The translations under genes were made by a program, and so were the position numbers. Positions 44,830 through 53,755 of a stretch of 64,000 nt of DNA are shown one piece after another (within the stretch, counting starts at the first letter, position 1; each line of letters opens with the position of its first letter). The DNA is from Paenibacillus tianmuensis (GTDB lineage: Bacteria > Bacillota > Bacilli > Paenibacillales > NBRC-103111). Location: NCBI RefSeq assembly GCF_900100345.1, contig NZ_FMTT01000007.1:52106-116105 (forward strand). The letters run 5' to 3'. Under the pieces are notes generated by a model. It saw only the letters and a program-made list of their open reading frames with translations, did not search any database and was not told the origin of the DNA.

Positions 44830-45468
44830 ATGATGCAATGGAGTGAACCTGACGAGCGGTACCGGATTGCGAAGGCGGCCTCTGAGGTCAGGGAAGGCGA
44901 ATGTCTTCTGACCTGGCATTGGCCGAAGGAAATCAATTACGTCTACATCGACAGCTTCGAAGACGGGGGCGAGCAGCCCCCGGACGGGTTGGACCCGAAG
45001 CGGCTCAAGCTGTTTACCCGCGAGGAATACAAGGCGAAAGCCGGCTACCGAGCGCGTGTCGACTTTACGGGGCCGCATTTTTACCGGATCTATCCTTGCG
45101 TGATGCTGGAAGGACGGCTGACCCCGCTACTGCAGCGGGACGGAGACAATCTGACCCGCGTCAGCGGAGGCCGGGCGAAAATCCGCTACGGCATCAAATA
45201 CGGCGGCGGCTGGTTCAGCAAATACAAAACCGTGCAGATCCGGCTGTTCTGCGAAATTTCGGTCCCCCGGGAAACCCTGTGCTATGTGAAAAAAGAAGGA
45301 GCGGCCCCGCGAAATAAGGAAGACGGGACCTTTTATCCGTTCATGAACGATTTTCTGCCGGGGCGCACGGAGCTGCCGCCCATCGAGATCGGCAAAAATG
45401 ACTATATCCGGTTGTTTTTTACCGAAGGACCGGTCTATGGCGAGCGGTTTGAACTCATTCCAGAATAA
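44830..45468 (+). CDS. Uncharacterised beta-rich protein of the vWA/GTPase operon
   Basis: A 212-residue soluble protein, beta-rich by eye, with repeated aromatic and Gly motifs (LLTWHWPKEINYVYIDSF, RIYPCVMLEGRLTPLL, RYGIKYGGGWFSKYKTVQIRLF). I do not recognise a family. It has no signal peptide or membrane helix. It lies 18 bp after the vWA gene and 14 bp before the GTPase gene, so its role is probably tied to them. Start may be either of two adjacent ATG codons (44830, 44833). Confidence 0.7.
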   Translation: MMQWSEPDERYRIAKAASEVREGECLLTWHWPKEINYVYIDSFEDGGEQPPDGLDPKRLKLFTREEYKAKAGYRARVDFTGPHFYRIYPCVMLEGRLTPLLQRDGDNLTRVSGGRAKIRYGIKYGGGWFSKYKTVQIRLFCEISVPRETLCYVKKEGAAPRNKEDGTFYPFMNDFLPGRTELPPIEIGKNDYIRLFFTEGPVYGERFELIPE

Positions 45469-45482
45469 AGGAGGGATCTGGC

Positions 45483-46748
45483 ATGTTGGGGTTTTTCAAG
45501 CAGTTTTTCGAAAAAAAGCCTATAGAAAAAGAACGTCCGCCTTATTACAGCATCGTTTGTCCGTACTGCTTCCATAAATTCGAGCCGGACGAGGTCGTGT
45601 TCCGCGCCGCGCATACGAAGGAGAACGACGACGAATTTACGCTGCAGGAAGACGAGCGGCTGAACGAATGGCGTCGCAAGTTCAACCTGTCGCAGCAGGA
45701 CATGGAGGCGGTGATCGAGCCGCATACGATCCCGGAAGAGAGCCGCGTCTACTCGGAAAACGTGCTGGTGGCGGTCAGCGACCGTTACGGAGTGGCGACG
45801 CGGCGGCGGCTGTGTCCGAGCTGCCACAACGAGCTGCCGATTTCGGCCGGCAAAACGCCGAGCAACATCATTTCCATCGTCGGGGCGTCGCAGGTCGGCA
45901 AATCGGTCTATATGACGTCGCTGATCCATACGCTGCAATCCTCGACGGCTTCGAATTTCGACGCGGCCTGCATACCGCTGAGCGCCGAAATCAGCCGGAA
46001 GTTCCGCCAGAATTACCTGGAGCCAATCTTCGACCGCGGGATGATGCTGGAGTCGACGAACCCGAACGAGCAGCAGGAACCATTTATTTTCCAGTTCGTG
46101 TTCAAGGACGACCGGCGCGCGCCACTCACACTCGTCTTCTTCGATGTTGCGGGCGAAGGCATGGTGGAGCGCGATTATCTGGAAATTTACGCGTCGCATA
46201 TTAAAAATTCGTCTGGCATTTTATTTCTCGTCGACCCTCTGCAAATCCGCACGATCCGCGACAAAATCCGCCTGAACGTCGGCCAGGAGGAAGGCGAGTT
46301 CGCGAGCCGCTACGACGAGCCGCGCGAGGTCGTCATCAGCTTGTTCGAAAACTTCATCGCCCATCAGCAGGGCAGCAAGACGAAAATTCCAACGGCCATC
46401 GTTCTGACCAAGAGCGATATGCTGCAATATTTGAAAGAGGAAGACAGCGAATATATTCAGTCCAACAGCAACGTGTTCCGCAACGTCATTCACAAGGGCT
46501 ATTTGGACGAGACCGAGTTTGAGAACATTAACGGCGAAATCCGCCGTTTTATCGAGAAGGTGGACCGGCCGTTCAAGGATGCGGTCGACGTGTATTTCCA
46601 GAATACCGCCTACTTCGCCGTATCCGCGCTCGGCTCGAATCCGGTAAACCGGCAGGTGACCGGTGTCATTAGCCCGACCCGGGTGGACGAACCGTTCATC
46701 TGGCTGCTTCACCAGCTCGACTACATCGATAGGAGAGATGCGCCGTGA
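45483..46748 (+). CDS. Zinc-ribbon P-loop GTPase (DO-GTPase2-like)
   Basis: A 421-residue NTPase. Two CxxC pairs (CPYC near 26-29 and CPSC near 113-116) make a zinc ribbon before the P-loop GASQVGKS at 134-141. FFDVAGEGM provides the DxxG-like switch II and LTKSDML the TKxD base-recognition motif, so GTP is the expected nucleotide. The pattern resembles the double-GTPase families described with GTPase-associated proteins in bacterial conflict-type loci; that naming is from memory. The start has AAAGGAGGG upstream. It overlaps the following GAP1-like gene by 4 bp, which strongly suggests that the two proteins work together. Confidence 0.87.
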   Translation: MLGFFKQFFEKKPIEKERPPYYSIVCPYCFHKFEPDEVVFRAAHTKENDDEFTLQEDERLNEWRRKFNLSQQDMEAVIEPHTIPEESRVYSENVLVAVSDRYGVATRRRLCPSCHNELPISAGKTPSNIISIVGASQVGKSVYMTSLIHTLQSSTASNFDAACIPLSAEISRKFRQNYLEPIFDRGMMLESTNPNEQQEPFIFQFVFKDDRRAPLTLVFFDVAGEGMVERDYLEIYASHIKNSSGILFLVDPLQIRTIRDKIRLNVGQEEGEFASRYDEPREVVISLFENFIAHQQGSKTKIPTAIVLTKSDMLQYLKEEDSEYIQSNSNVFRNVIHKGYLDETEFENINGEIRRFIEKVDRPFKDAVDVYFQNTAYFAVSALGSNPVNRQVTGVISPTRVDEPFIWLLHQLDYIDRRDAP

Positions 46749-49546
46749 GCCGGGATCGAAACATTCAGCAGCACTATTTTACCCGGGACCGGGAAGGAAT
46801 TTTCCGCACGAACGAAGGGTTCGATACGGTAGCGAAATCCGCCGGGCTCGATAACGGTTTTATTAAAGCGGCGCTACATCCGTACTGCGTGTACAAGGCG
46901 CCGCAGGAGCTGCTCGGACGCGGAGAAGCGGACGAGAGCCGCTATCCGGAAGCGTTCGGCGTCTTCCATGCCGACAACGGGGAGCTTGTGGTCGGACGCA
47001 CCGTTTACGTCAGCGCCGACTTTACCGGACAGCGGAGCGCTTTTTTCACGCATCATTACGTTGTGCCCAAGGAGCGTCAAGAGGCCTTTGTGCGTGAGCC
47101 GCAGCGTTTGTTTGCCCTTCATGGCTTCCGAAGCGGCTACGATATTCAAGAGGGGAAGACGATTCCGGAACTGGACGAGCTGGAGTGCGACGCCGCGGGC
47201 AAAGCGGAGAACCCGGACCGGCTGCTCGGTAGATTGAAGCTGGACCATACCCGGTTTCTGCAGCTGCTTTGCGCCGTGATGTCGTCGCTCACCAACAAGA
47301 AGAAAGTGTACGTCGCGTTGGACGCGGACGTGTCTGCTGCGAGCGCCGATGCGAAACGGCTGATGGAGCTCGTTTACCGCTGCCTGCCGTATGCGATGCG
47401 CCGGCAGCTCGGATTCGTCACGTACCAGAACGAGCCGGAAGGCAAGCAGCATTACCATGTCATGTTTGTGGAAAAAGGCAGCATTCGTCTTCCCGACCGT
47501 CAGCTTGAAAAAGATTATTTGTTCGATCTGCCGAATGAGCGGATTCACGGTGTGGAGTTATCCGGCGCCGAACATTCGTATCTGGACTACGTTTGGGAGC
47601 ACCGGGGGAAGGCAGGTCTGGAGCGGTTCTACGATTTTTGCGAGGAAGCGTTGCAGGACGCTGGTCCCGCTGCGCTCGCTGTTTCGACCTACTCCCAGCT
47701 GAGCGAGCTGTTCCGGATCGAGCAGGGACAGGACGGCTTGTACGAGCAAAATCGGGCAGGCACCGTGAAGGGCATCCTTCAGTACCTAACCGCAGAAACC
47801 GCAGAAAGGAAAAAGCGGCTGAACGATCTGCTCGGCAAGCTGATCCGCAAGGAACTGATGGATGGGGACAGCGTGCCTACGGCGGAATTCGTTGCGCCGC
47901 TGCTGGATTATTTCGCTTTTGCTGACGAGGGGACGAAGACGCTGCTGATTGCCAGCTTTGCGCTTTATATCCGGCGAGCGGCGTCTGCGGCCTCGGGCGA
48001 TATCCGCGCGGCGGTTCCGCTGATCGATCCGCTGCGGAAGCAGAATGCGGTCTTTCTCTCCGTTCTGAAGCAGCTGCACGAGCAGCATCCCCAGACGGCG
48101 GAGCAGTATGCGGCCTATCGCATCGCGGCGAGCGGATCGATGAAGGAGTTTTTGGAAGAAATCAAGTTCTGGCTGGTCTCCACGGATGATCTGCTGCTGC
48201 AGCACTTCTTCCGCAACGAAGTATTGAAAAAAACGAAGCGGCTGCTCAAGGCGGAGAAATCAAGACGGATGGAAGTGGCCAAAAATACATACATCTACTT
48301 CGACCGTCTGCCGGAGCGCGAAGGAAAGCCGCAGTTCGAAGACTTCTGCATGCAGATCAAGCTGGAAATCCAGCTCGAATTGCTGGAGGACCTGACCCCG
48401 ACTGGATTGAGCTACGAAGACCTGCTGCAGCTTGAGTTTATGCTGGACCCGCCGCAGCCGGAGCTTTTGCACAACCTGAACAGCGGCGAACGCATGACGC
48501 TGGACCTGCTGACCGCCGTGTACCGGGTGCTGACGCTCGAGCAGCGCAAGCCGTCCGATGTCGTAGCAGCCATCGAACGGCTTGGTCCGCTGGACTTGGA
48601 GCGGGCGCAGGAGCTGCTGAAGAAGACGCTCAGCGATAAGGTAGGACCGGAAACGTTCGGCAAAATCGCCTACGCCTTCAGCCGTCCGGATGCCGGAATC
48701 CGGGGCGGGGGCGGATACGAAGCCGGGTATGACTTTGACCGGATGCTTGAGTACGTAGCCGTCCGGACCCGGGGGACGGATACGATCTACGAATTTATGC
48801 TATGGAGCGCGGGAGACTCGCGATTTTCCGGCGGCTCGGGGATCGATATTCACTACCGCGCAGCGGTGACGCGGTATTTTGACCGGCACGATTCCACAGC
48901 GTTCAAGAATAAGCCGATCAAGGAAATGCTGCTTAGCGTGCCGAACGAAGCGTTCGCCGACGTGTTTAAAGAAATCAAGATGAAGCAGGCTCCGGGCGTT
49001 GTGCAGTTTATGCAGCGACGTAAAAGAAAACTGTTTCGGCTAGGCCTTCTGGCGCTTCCGCTTGTGCTCATCATTATGCTGTTGTCCACGTTCTGGACGC
49101 CCATGATGGGAGCGATTCTTCGCCCGGCGCCTACGCTCACGGTCGAGACGCTGCCGGAAAAAACGGCCCAGCCGGTTATCACCGTGAAGGCAAGCGCGAC
49201 AGACGGCGGCTACGATCAGAGCCCGAACATATTCGTGAATGGGCAACGCGTCGGCAGCGGACAAGTATCTGCTCCTGTCGTCCTGATGATCGGCGATAAT
49301 ACGATCGAGATTAAGGCGGAGAACAAATACGGCAAAGCCAGCGAGCCGGTCGTCAAAAAAGTGCGGCTCGACCTTCCGATGCAAGGCCCGTCGCTTCCGG
49401 CAAGCGGCGCATCCAAAGCCAGCGGGGGAACGCCAGGCGGGGCTTCCGGCGCTCAGACATCCACCGAACCGGTCGCCGGCCCGAAGTTTACGCCGCCAAA
49501 CGCCAAGGGAAAGCCGGATCAGCAAACGAATTCCGGCGGACGCTAA
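46745..49546 (+). CDS. GTPase-associated (GAP1-like) protein with membrane helix and Ig-like tail
   Basis: A 933-residue protein. The N-terminus (IQQHYFTRDREGIFRTNEGFDTVAKSAGLDNGFIKAALHPYCVY) matches the pattern I associate with the GAP1 N-terminal domain of GTPase-associated proteins. Residues about 150-750 are mostly helical. A single membrane helix (RLGLLALPLVLIIMLLSTFW, about 763-782) precedes an outside Ig-like domain (PVITVKASATDGG; PNIFVNGQRVGSG; NTIEIKAENKYGKASEPV) and a Gly/Ser/Pro-rich end. It would tie the cytoplasmic GTPase to the membrane and outside. Start is a GTG within the end of the GTPase gene. It is the last gene of the operon. Confidence 0.8.
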   Translation: MSRDRNIQQHYFTRDREGIFRTNEGFDTVAKSAGLDNGFIKAALHPYCVYKAPQELLGRGEADESRYPEAFGVFHADNGELVVGRTVYVSADFTGQRSAFFTHHYVVPKERQEAFVREPQRLFALHGFRSGYDIQEGKTIPELDELECDAAGKAENPDRLLGRLKLDHTRFLQLLCAVMSSLTNKKKVYVALDADVSAASADAKRLMELVYRCLPYAMRRQLGFVTYQNEPEGKQHYHVMFVEKGSIRLPDRQLEKDYLFDLPNERIHGVELSGAEHSYLDYVWEHRGKAGLERFYDFCEEALQDAGPAALAVSTYSQLSELFRIEQGQDGLYEQNRAGTVKGILQYLTAETAERKKRLNDLLGKLIRKELMDGDSVPTAEFVAPLLDYFAFADEGTKTLLIASFALYIRRAASAASGDIRAAVPLIDPLRKQNAVFLSVLKQLHEQHPQTAEQYAAYRIAASGSMKEFLEEIKFWLVSTDDLLLQHFFRNEVLKKTKRLLKAEKSRRMEVAKNTYIYFDRLPEREGKPQFEDFCMQIKLEIQLELLEDLTPTGLSYEDLLQLEFMLDPPQPELLHNLNSGERMTLDLLTAVYRVLTLEQRKPSDVVAAIERLGPLDLERAQELLKKTLSDKVGPETFGKIAYAFSRPDAGIRGGGGYEAGYDFDRMLEYVAVRTRGTDTIYEFMLWSAGDSRFSGGSGIDIHYRAAVTRYFDRHDSTAFKNKPIKEMLLSVPNEAFADVFKEIKMKQAPGVVQFMQRRKRKLFRLGLLALPLVLIIMLLSTFWTPMMGAILRPAPTLTVETLPEKTAQPVITVKASATDGGYDQSPNIFVNGQRVGSGQVSAPVVLMIGDNTIEIKAENKYGKASEPVVKKVRLDLPMQGPSLPASGASKASGGTPGGASGAQTSTEPVAGPKFTPPNAKGKPDQQTNSGGR

Positions 49547-49553
49547 ATCAAAG

Positions 49554-49591
49554 CAGCCTGAATCCTTTCACGACCGAAAGGGTTCAGGCTG
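49554..49591. terminator. Strong hairpin between convergent genes
   Basis: CAGCCTGAATCCTTTC (49554-49569) pairs with GAAAGGGTTCAGGCTG (49576-49591), one mismatch or wobble, 6-base loop. It probably ends both the GAP1-like operon and the flippase gene. Confidence 0.75.
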
Positions 49592-49616
49592 TCGTCGTTT
49601 CCGACGCTGCGGCTCG

Positions 49617-51122
49617 TTACTTTTGACGCGTTAGGGCGACGAGCGCAACATAACCGGCGGAGCAAGCGAACGTCAGGAGCATGAGCGTCAGTTGCAGAGG
49701 CATTCCGGTGAAGCCCGCGGCGGGCAGCAGCCGGCCTCCCCAAAGCGTGACAACGCTGGTTAGCAGCAGCAGGACGACGGCGTTCATAGCAAGCGTCCTC
49801 CCGGAGAAGGAAAGCTGCAGATCGCGGCGGAGTACGTTAAGATTCCACAGTACCGGAATCGTTTCAAGCAGCAGCACCCCCGCTGCGATCCCGGTATAGC
49901 CCCATCCGGGAATCCCCGTCAATATGTAAAGCATCGTCGTCGAGCAGGCAATGCCGACGAGAATGCCGCGCATCGGTTCTTTTTTTCGGCCGACGGCCCA
50001 CAGAACGCTTGTCGTCAATTCTCGCAGTCCCGCAAGCAGCGGACAGAGCGAAAGCAAGCGAATGGCTGTCGCAAGCTTCTCTTGATCGAACAGCAGGCGC
50101 GCCAGTTCTTCGGCGAAGGTAAACAGGAAGAGCGACGCGCTGATTCCCCATAGCATACTTAAGTTTAGAGCCTTGCCGATTCTCCGAAAGGCGCGGTCGA
50201 ACTGCCGGGCCTGCCAATCGGCGGCGATTTTGGGAGACAGCGTATGAGTGAGCGAAAACGTGATCAGGGTCGGGATATAGACGATCGTCATCGCCATGCC
50301 CGTCATTTCGCCGAATATGGCAAGTGCTTGTCCTGACGAGAGTCCGGAGGCTTGGAGCTGCATAGGAACGATAGACGCTTCCAGGAAATCCGACAACGGA
50401 ATGATAAGCCGGGTGGCCGTCAAGGCAAGCGCCGTATGCGCGAACAAGCGGAGATTGCGCTCCGGCAATGCTTCGCTTGAGGTGGCGCTCGCGGAAGAAG
50501 ACGGTGAATGGCGAAGCAACATCACAAGCAGGAAAGCCAAGGCGCAGCCGGCCCCCGTCGATGCGCCCAGCGCAGCCGTGCCCAAGGCTTGCGGCATGCT
50601 GATGCTCGCGCCGATCGAGAGGAGCAGCAGGATGGTCCCGACCCGGACCGATTGCTCGACGAGTTCGGAGACGGCGATAGCCCCGAACGCTTCCAGGCCT
50701 TGAAGATACCCGCGAAGCAGGCTTAGCAGCGGCACGAGCCAGAGTGCCGGCAAAAACATGCGAATCGCCAGCTCGAGCTTCTCGTTGCCGAGCCGAAGCG
50801 CAATTTCGTTTGTGAACAGGAAAAAGCCTGTGCACAGCAGCGTACATACCCCGATGTAGAGCACGGACATGTTGCGGTAAATCCGCCAGCCGTTTCCGGC
50901 GTTTTTGGCGGTGAACAAAGTCAGCGCCATAGGCATGCCGCCGGTGAGCAAGGTCAGGGCGAGGCCGTAAAACGAGTAGGCAATCTGATACAAGCCGACT
51001 CCTTCCGGACCCAAATAACGAAATAACGGAATGCGGAGGAGCAGCCCGAGCAATTTCACAATGAACATTGCGCTTGTCCGAAGCGCCATCTGCTTGAACA
51101 TCGGGGGCAGAATCATCCGCAT
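49617..51122 (-). CDS. SpoVB/MurJ-like polysaccharide flippase (MOP superfamily)
   Basis: A 501-residue membrane protein with about fourteen helices, of the SpoVB-like branch of the MOP flippases, which move lipid-linked wall or cortex precursors across the membrane. The N-terminus (RTSAMFIVKLLGLLLRIPLFRYLGPEGVGLYQIAYSFYGLALTLLTGGMP) and the central LRGYLQGLEAFGAIAVSELVEQSVRVG are characteristic. Bacillus SpoVB is needed for spore cortex; Paenibacilli carry several paralogues, so the substrate here is uncertain. ATG 51122 follows GAGG; GTG codons at 51125/51128 and ATG 51116 are alternatives. Confidence 0.85.
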   Translation of the reverse strand: MRMILPPMFKQMALRTSAMFIVKLLGLLLRIPLFRYLGPEGVGLYQIAYSFYGLALTLLTGGMPMALTLFTAKNAGNGWRIYRNMSVLYIGVCTLLCTGFFLFTNEIALRLGNEKLELAIRMFLPALWLVPLLSLLRGYLQGLEAFGAIAVSELVEQSVRVGTILLLLSIGASISMPQALGTAALGASTGAGCALAFLLVMLLRHSPSSSASATSSEALPERNLRLFAHTALALTATRLIIPLSDFLEASIVPMQLQASGLSSGQALAIFGEMTGMAMTIVYIPTLITFSLTHTLSPKIAADWQARQFDRAFRRIGKALNLSMLWGISASLFLFTFAEELARLLFDQEKLATAIRLLSLCPLLAGLRELTTSVLWAVGRKKEPMRGILVGIACSTTMLYILTGIPGWGYTGIAAGVLLLETIPVLWNLNVLRRDLQLSFSGRTLAMNAVVLLLLTSVVTLWGGRLLPAAGFTGMPLQLTLMLLTFACSAGYVALVALTRQK

Positions 51123-51194
51123 CACCACCTCGGCCGGACGGAAAAGTGTTGTCCACTCTCATCTTATGTCCGAGGCGGCGGCCGTATGATTTCT

Positions 51195-52301
51195 CTAATT
51201 GGCGATATGAATCAATACAAAGTGGGTGTAATTTTCCCAGCCCAGATCAAACGGAACGTGGTAACGGTCTGTCGTATGGCAGTTGATCAAGGGCAGTCCC
51301 TGCTCATCCTTGCCCACGACGACGGCAAAGTGGTCCACGTCGTTATTGTACATATAAGCAATCAGGTCGCCGGGCTGCAGCTTGGACCTGATGTCGGACG
51401 CCGAAGGGTTCCGCATGATCTGATCGAAGGTGCCGCTGGCGATCACTTTCCCGTAACCGGAATAAAGGAGAAACGACTTTAAAGCGTCGGTGCTTACCCA
51501 AGCCCGGCTTCCGTTGCCGGCGCTATACCTCCACGCGTTCGTCATCGGCAGTCCTCCGCCTTCGGCCGGGTCGCCGATGACTTGAGAAACGAAGTTCGTA
51601 CAGTCCCCGCCGATGCCGGTATAATCGCGGTATTTCGGATTGTAACGGTTATCGTTTCCGGCTCCCCAAGCCGAGCCGGCGTATTTATTGGCATACGCCA
51701 CGGCTTTCTCGCGGTTGTACCGCTTCTTTTGCGGCGACTTAGACATCGTATCGGACTTCAGGTTATCGGTTTCCGGCTCCGATGCGAAAGAAGGCTGGTG
51801 AAGCCATGCATCGTCCGAATCAATGTCAAGCGGGTCAAGATACCATTCTTTAAGCACCCGCAGCTTCCCGTTTTCTTTTTTTAAGGTAAGAACGTGCCGT
51901 GTTCCGAGCCCGAATGCGATAGGCGTTTCGCTGCCTTGGGCATACGAATAAGTGACTTTCATCCTGTGCACGAGCGATACTTTGACCAGCGAATCGGTTG
52001 GTCTTATACGAAAGATCTTCAGTGTCCCTTCGGTTCCATGGACGATGATGCCTCTTTTGTTGGCCCAGGCCTGAAAATACGCTTTCCGCTTTTTTTCAAG
52101 AAACAAGGCCTGTTGGCTTGTAGGCACCTTTTCGAAATAAAAGGTATCGATCGGCATGTCCCGAATTAAAAATTCCGACCGAGCCCGGTATAATTCCGTT
52201 AGAAAATTGCGGATTTCCTCGGTTTCCGACGAGGGCTCGGCGTTGGCTTGAAACGGGCCCAACATTAGCGATAAGACAATGATCCAAGCGATACGGCGCA
52301 T
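51195..52301 (-). CDS. Exported Amidase_6-domain protein
   Basis: A 368-residue exported protein. The signal peptide RRIAWIIVLSLMLGPFQANA ends at a likely signal peptidase I site. A beta-rich N-terminal region (about 25-190) is followed by an Amidase_6 domain: YNREKAVAYANKYAGS, YRDYTGIGGDCTNFVSQVIGDP with the Cys of a Cys-His hydrolase, then DHFAVVVGKDEQG with the histidine. Such proteins occur in sporulating Firmicutes and probably act on wall peptides, although the substrate is not established. ATG 52301 has GGAGGG 7 bp upstream; the frame extends to 52328 without a site. Confidence 0.85.
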   Translation of the reverse strand: MRRIAWIIVLSLMLGPFQANAEPSSETEEIRNFLTELYRARSEFLIRDMPIDTFYFEKVPTSQQALFLEKKRKAYFQAWANKRGIIVHGTEGTLKIFRIRPTDSLVKVSLVHRMKVTYSYAQGSETPIAFGLGTRHVLTLKKENGKLRVLKEWYLDPLDIDSDDAWLHQPSFASEPETDNLKSDTMSKSPQKKRYNREKAVAYANKYAGSAWGAGNDNRYNPKYRDYTGIGGDCTNFVSQVIGDPAEGGGLPMTNAWRYSAGNGSRAWVSTDALKSFLLYSGYGKVIASGTFDQIMRNPSASDIRSKLQPGDLIAYMYNNDVDHFAVVVGKDEQGLPLINCHTTDRYHVPFDLGWENYTHFVLIHIAN

Positions 52302-52543
52302 GCCGGTTCCCTCCATCCCATCACACATTCAATCCCGCATTAGTATGAGACAAATCGGGGAAAACATACTTCCTTTGACTTGGCTTGCCGATTTCCGGGA
52401 ACCCGCGCTTCCGAACGATCGGGATTTTAACGAAATGGTTAAGAAACTTGTTGACAAATTGTAATATTATTTTAAGCTTATTTTAATGATCGTAATTTAT
52501 CCTATTAGTAACTAGTAAACTATGACATAGGGACGGTGTGAGG

Positions 52544-52771
52544 ATGAAAGTTTTTGTAACCATTCAAAACAAAGAGATCCCCGTTTTCGCCGACAACTTG
52601 AATAAAAAGACATTGAAGCTCCTAAAGATGGCGCTGGATAAAAAGGTGGAAGACGGAAGAATGACGCTGAAGAAATGTCTTCAAACATTAATCAGCATCG
52701 AAGTGATCGGCTGCGAGGCCATTTTGCATTCGTTTAACGAAAAAGATTCGCTTGCTTTGTCTCTCTACTAA
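52544..52771 (+). CDS. Small uncharacterised cytoplasmic protein (75 aa)
   Basis: A 75-residue protein starting MKVFVTIQNKEIPVFADNL, with a basic helical middle (KTLKLLKMALDKKVEDGRMTLKKCLQ) and no membrane segment. I do not recognise a family. The ATG follows GGTGTGAGG and an AT-rich upstream region with a TTGACA at 52452-52457, though the matching -10 is unclear. The stop codon lies inside the following terminator hairpin. A single-gene unit between two minus-strand genes. Confidence 0.6.
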   Translation: MKVFVTIQNKEIPVFADNLNKKTLKLLKMALDKKVEDGRMTLKKCLQTLISIEVIGCEAILHSFNEKDSLALSLY

Positions 52772-52791
52772 AATTTAGTAGAGACTTTTTT
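52762..52791 (+). terminator. Rho-independent terminator overlapping the stop codon
   Basis: TCTCTACTAAAATTTAGTAGAGA (a near-perfect palindrome at 52762-52784) followed by C and six T residues. It overlaps the end of the 75-residue gene. Confidence 0.85.
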
Positions 52792-52811
52792 GTGCCCGGC
52801 TTCGTTCTTCG

Positions 52812-53618
52812 TTATTCCCGGCGTTCGCCGCTTCGGTAGGCGCCTGGGGAAATGCCGAACTTGTCCTTGAATACCCGGTGAAAGTACGAATATCCTCCGA
52901 ATCCGCAGCTCTCGGCAATTTGTTCGAGCGTCATGGCGGTATATTTCATCCGTTCCAGAGCGGCGGCCAGCCGGATTTCGAGCGCGTATTCCAGCATCGT
53001 CTTGCCATAGCATTCCTTGAAAAGATGAACCGCCCGGGATACGCTGAGCCCTGCCTGACGCGCGGCATCCTCTACCTTGAACGTCGAAGTGGCATGCTCC
53101 TCCACGAACCTTTTCATCCGAAGCGCCGTAAAGGACCGGCCATAGGAGGGGGCGCTTTCCGTGGCCGCGCGCTCCAACGACAGGCAAAGGGCCTGCAGCA
53201 AGCAGCCGATGAGCTCGCCGGTCTGTTTGTCCGCCGGGCGCTGCTTTTCAATGATCAAGTGCCGCCAAAGCGCCAGCAGCTGCTCTCCCGGATCGATTCG
53301 CGAGAGCGTCGGCTTGTCTCCGCGTTTCCACCATTGGTCCATCCAACGGCCGCCGCAGATCAAGTAGTAATCCCCGCTGGAAATCGTTCTTCCCTTGGAC
53401 GTCGTTTCGTATTCGTCGATGAACAGCTCGTACGTTGTTCCGGGATTCAGCAGCAGCAGGTCCCCTTGTCCGAGCCGGTGCGTTTTGCCGTCGATCACCG
53501 CTTCGCTGGCCCCTTCCGTCTGCAGCCGGAACAAATAGAGCGGCAGCCCGGTTTTATAATGGGTATGAAACCGCTGCGCGTGATACGAATAACCGCATGT
53601 GAACACTTCCGCTTCCAT
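52812..53618 (-). CDS. AraC-family transcriptional regulator
   Basis: A 268-residue AraC-type regulator with an N-terminal cupin-like sensor (FHTHYKTGLPLYLFRLQTEG; GDLLLLNPGTTYEL) and two C-terminal helix-turn-helix units: FKVEDAARQAGLSVSRAVHLFKECYGKTMLEY and MTLEQIAESCGFGGYSYFHRVFKDKFGISPGAYR. The ATG at 53618 has GGAGAG 6 bp upstream; the frame is open to 53639. It is divergent from the sugar isomerase/oxidoreductase pair across a 137-bp gap and probably activates them in response to a sugar or sugar alcohol. Confidence 0.92.
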   Translation of the reverse strand: MEAEVFTCGYSYHAQRFHTHYKTGLPLYLFRLQTEGASEAVIDGKTHRLGQGDLLLLNPGTTYELFIDEYETTSKGRTISSGDYYLICGGRWMDQWWKRGDKPTLSRIDPGEQLLALWRHLIIEKQRPADKQTGELIGCLLQALCLSLERAATESAPSYGRSFTALRMKRFVEEHATSTFKVEDAARQAGLSVSRAVHLFKECYGKTMLEYALEIRLAAALERMKYTAMTLEQIAESCGFGGYSYFHRVFKDKFGISPGAYRSGERRE

Positions 53619-53755
53619 GGCCGTCTCTCCGATTCGCAAAAAGTAATAGCAAAATTGTTGATGTTACGATTATATCGTTTATGTTCATTTTAGGCTATTC
53701 TCGTGTATGATGAGAGCAAATAAGCAAGCTATTCCTAAATCAGGGAGTGTTCACG

